Shown piece after piece: positions 41,980-42,108 of a stretch of DNA of 42,108 bases (position 1 is the stretch's first letter; the number at the start of each line of letters is the position of its first letter). Origin of the DNA: Chlorobiaceae bacterium (GTDB lineage: Bacteria; Bacteroidota; Chlorobiia; Chlorobiales; Chlorobiaceae); assembly GCA_013334975.1 (NCBI GenBank), contig JAAXWL010000009.1, positions 1-42,108 of the forward strand, given 5' to 3'. The translations under genes were made by a program, and so were the position numbers. The notes under the pieces are model-generated. The model did not search any database. It was not told the DNA's origin and worked only from the letters and a program-made list of their open reading frames with translations.

Positions 41980-42108
41980 TCAAATCAGCCCGAGCTTTTG
42001 CAACTCTTCGCGCAGGATTGCCTTGTTGGCTTCGGCCATGGGTACCAGCGGCAGGCGGTAAATTTCCTCGATCATGCCCATCAGCGAGAGTGCGTACTTG
42101 ACCGGTAC
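41980..42108 (-). CDS. dapA: 4-hydroxy-tetrahydrodipicolinate synthase, C-terminal fragment
   Basis: The last 43 codons are visible on the minus strand: [42 protein letters not shown] and stop. VKYALSLMG and LGLI at the very end are typical of the DapA C-terminal helices. DapA condenses pyruvate and aspartate semialdehyde in lysine and diaminopimelate synthesis. The gene enters from the right edge. Its stop codon (TGA at 41982-41980) directly touches the MITE-like element. Confidence 0.88.
   Translation of the reverse strand, partial: VPVKYALSLMGMIEEIYRLPLVPMAEANKAILREELQKLGLI

Overview
The window is bacterial chromosome of moderately high G+C content from a green sulfur bacterium (Chlorobiaceae, Chlorobium/Chlorobaculum group). 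The strongest marker is pscC at 24022-24642. It encodes the three-helix, mono-haem cytochrome of the homodimeric green-sulfur-bacterial reaction centre. PEP carboxylase and a single-chain pyruvate:ferredoxin oxidoreductase, both carboxylating enzymes around the reverse TCA cycle, lie in the same window. No rRNA, tRNA, prophage or cas genes were found.

Layout. 1-802 (minus): start of a Sua5/TsaC tRNA-modification gene behind a polyprenol/phytol-kinase-like membrane protein. 1112-5031 (plus): Ppx/GppA phosphatase, a PabB-PabC fusion and a small unknown protein. 5165-14324 (minus): nth, nusB, a HAD phosphatase, smc, folP, an M50 membrane protease, a haem-binding c-type protein and a methyltransferase, given here from left to right (transcription runs the other way). 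14485-18441 (plus): a candidate nitrosative-stress module of an Rrf2 regulator with a palindromic operator, an unusual ferredoxin-domain protein, a small TPR protein and hybrid cluster protein. 18455-20091: a repeat element, an HPP-family gene remnant and htpX. 20312-23817 (minus): an M15 peptidase and ppc. 24022-24711: pscC. 24726-25079 (minus): queF. 25191-34835 (plus): a methyltransferase, an unknown protein, xerC, hpf, hprK, a peptide-type ABC binding lipoprotein with one permease, ruvB and a large TPR protein. 35209-38763 (minus): pyruvate synthase. 39034-41703 (plus): rlmB, gcvH and gcvPA. 41980-42108 (minus): the end of dapA.

Most genes are housekeeping and closely packed, often with overlaps of 1-17 bases. 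The unusual material is between genes. Two 165-180 bp elements in opposite orientation share GGTATC/GATACC inverted ends and a conserved core. Two copies of a 141-142 bp MITE-like element with GGGCACCTC-type ends are present; one forms the C-terminus of a TPR gene and the other abuts the dapA stop codon. A 24-bp inverted-repeat element borders an HPP pseudogene. A two-copy 35-bp direct repeat has CRISPR-like spacing. Solo GGTATC arrays and a 9-bp tandem array complete the set.

The best candidate for a little-described functional system is the Rrf2-ferredoxin-TPR-Hcp cluster. It has no hcr-type reductase, and the ferredoxin-domain protein lacks one canonical cluster cysteine. The paired GGTATC-ended elements are the best candidate for an undescribed repeat or RNA family.
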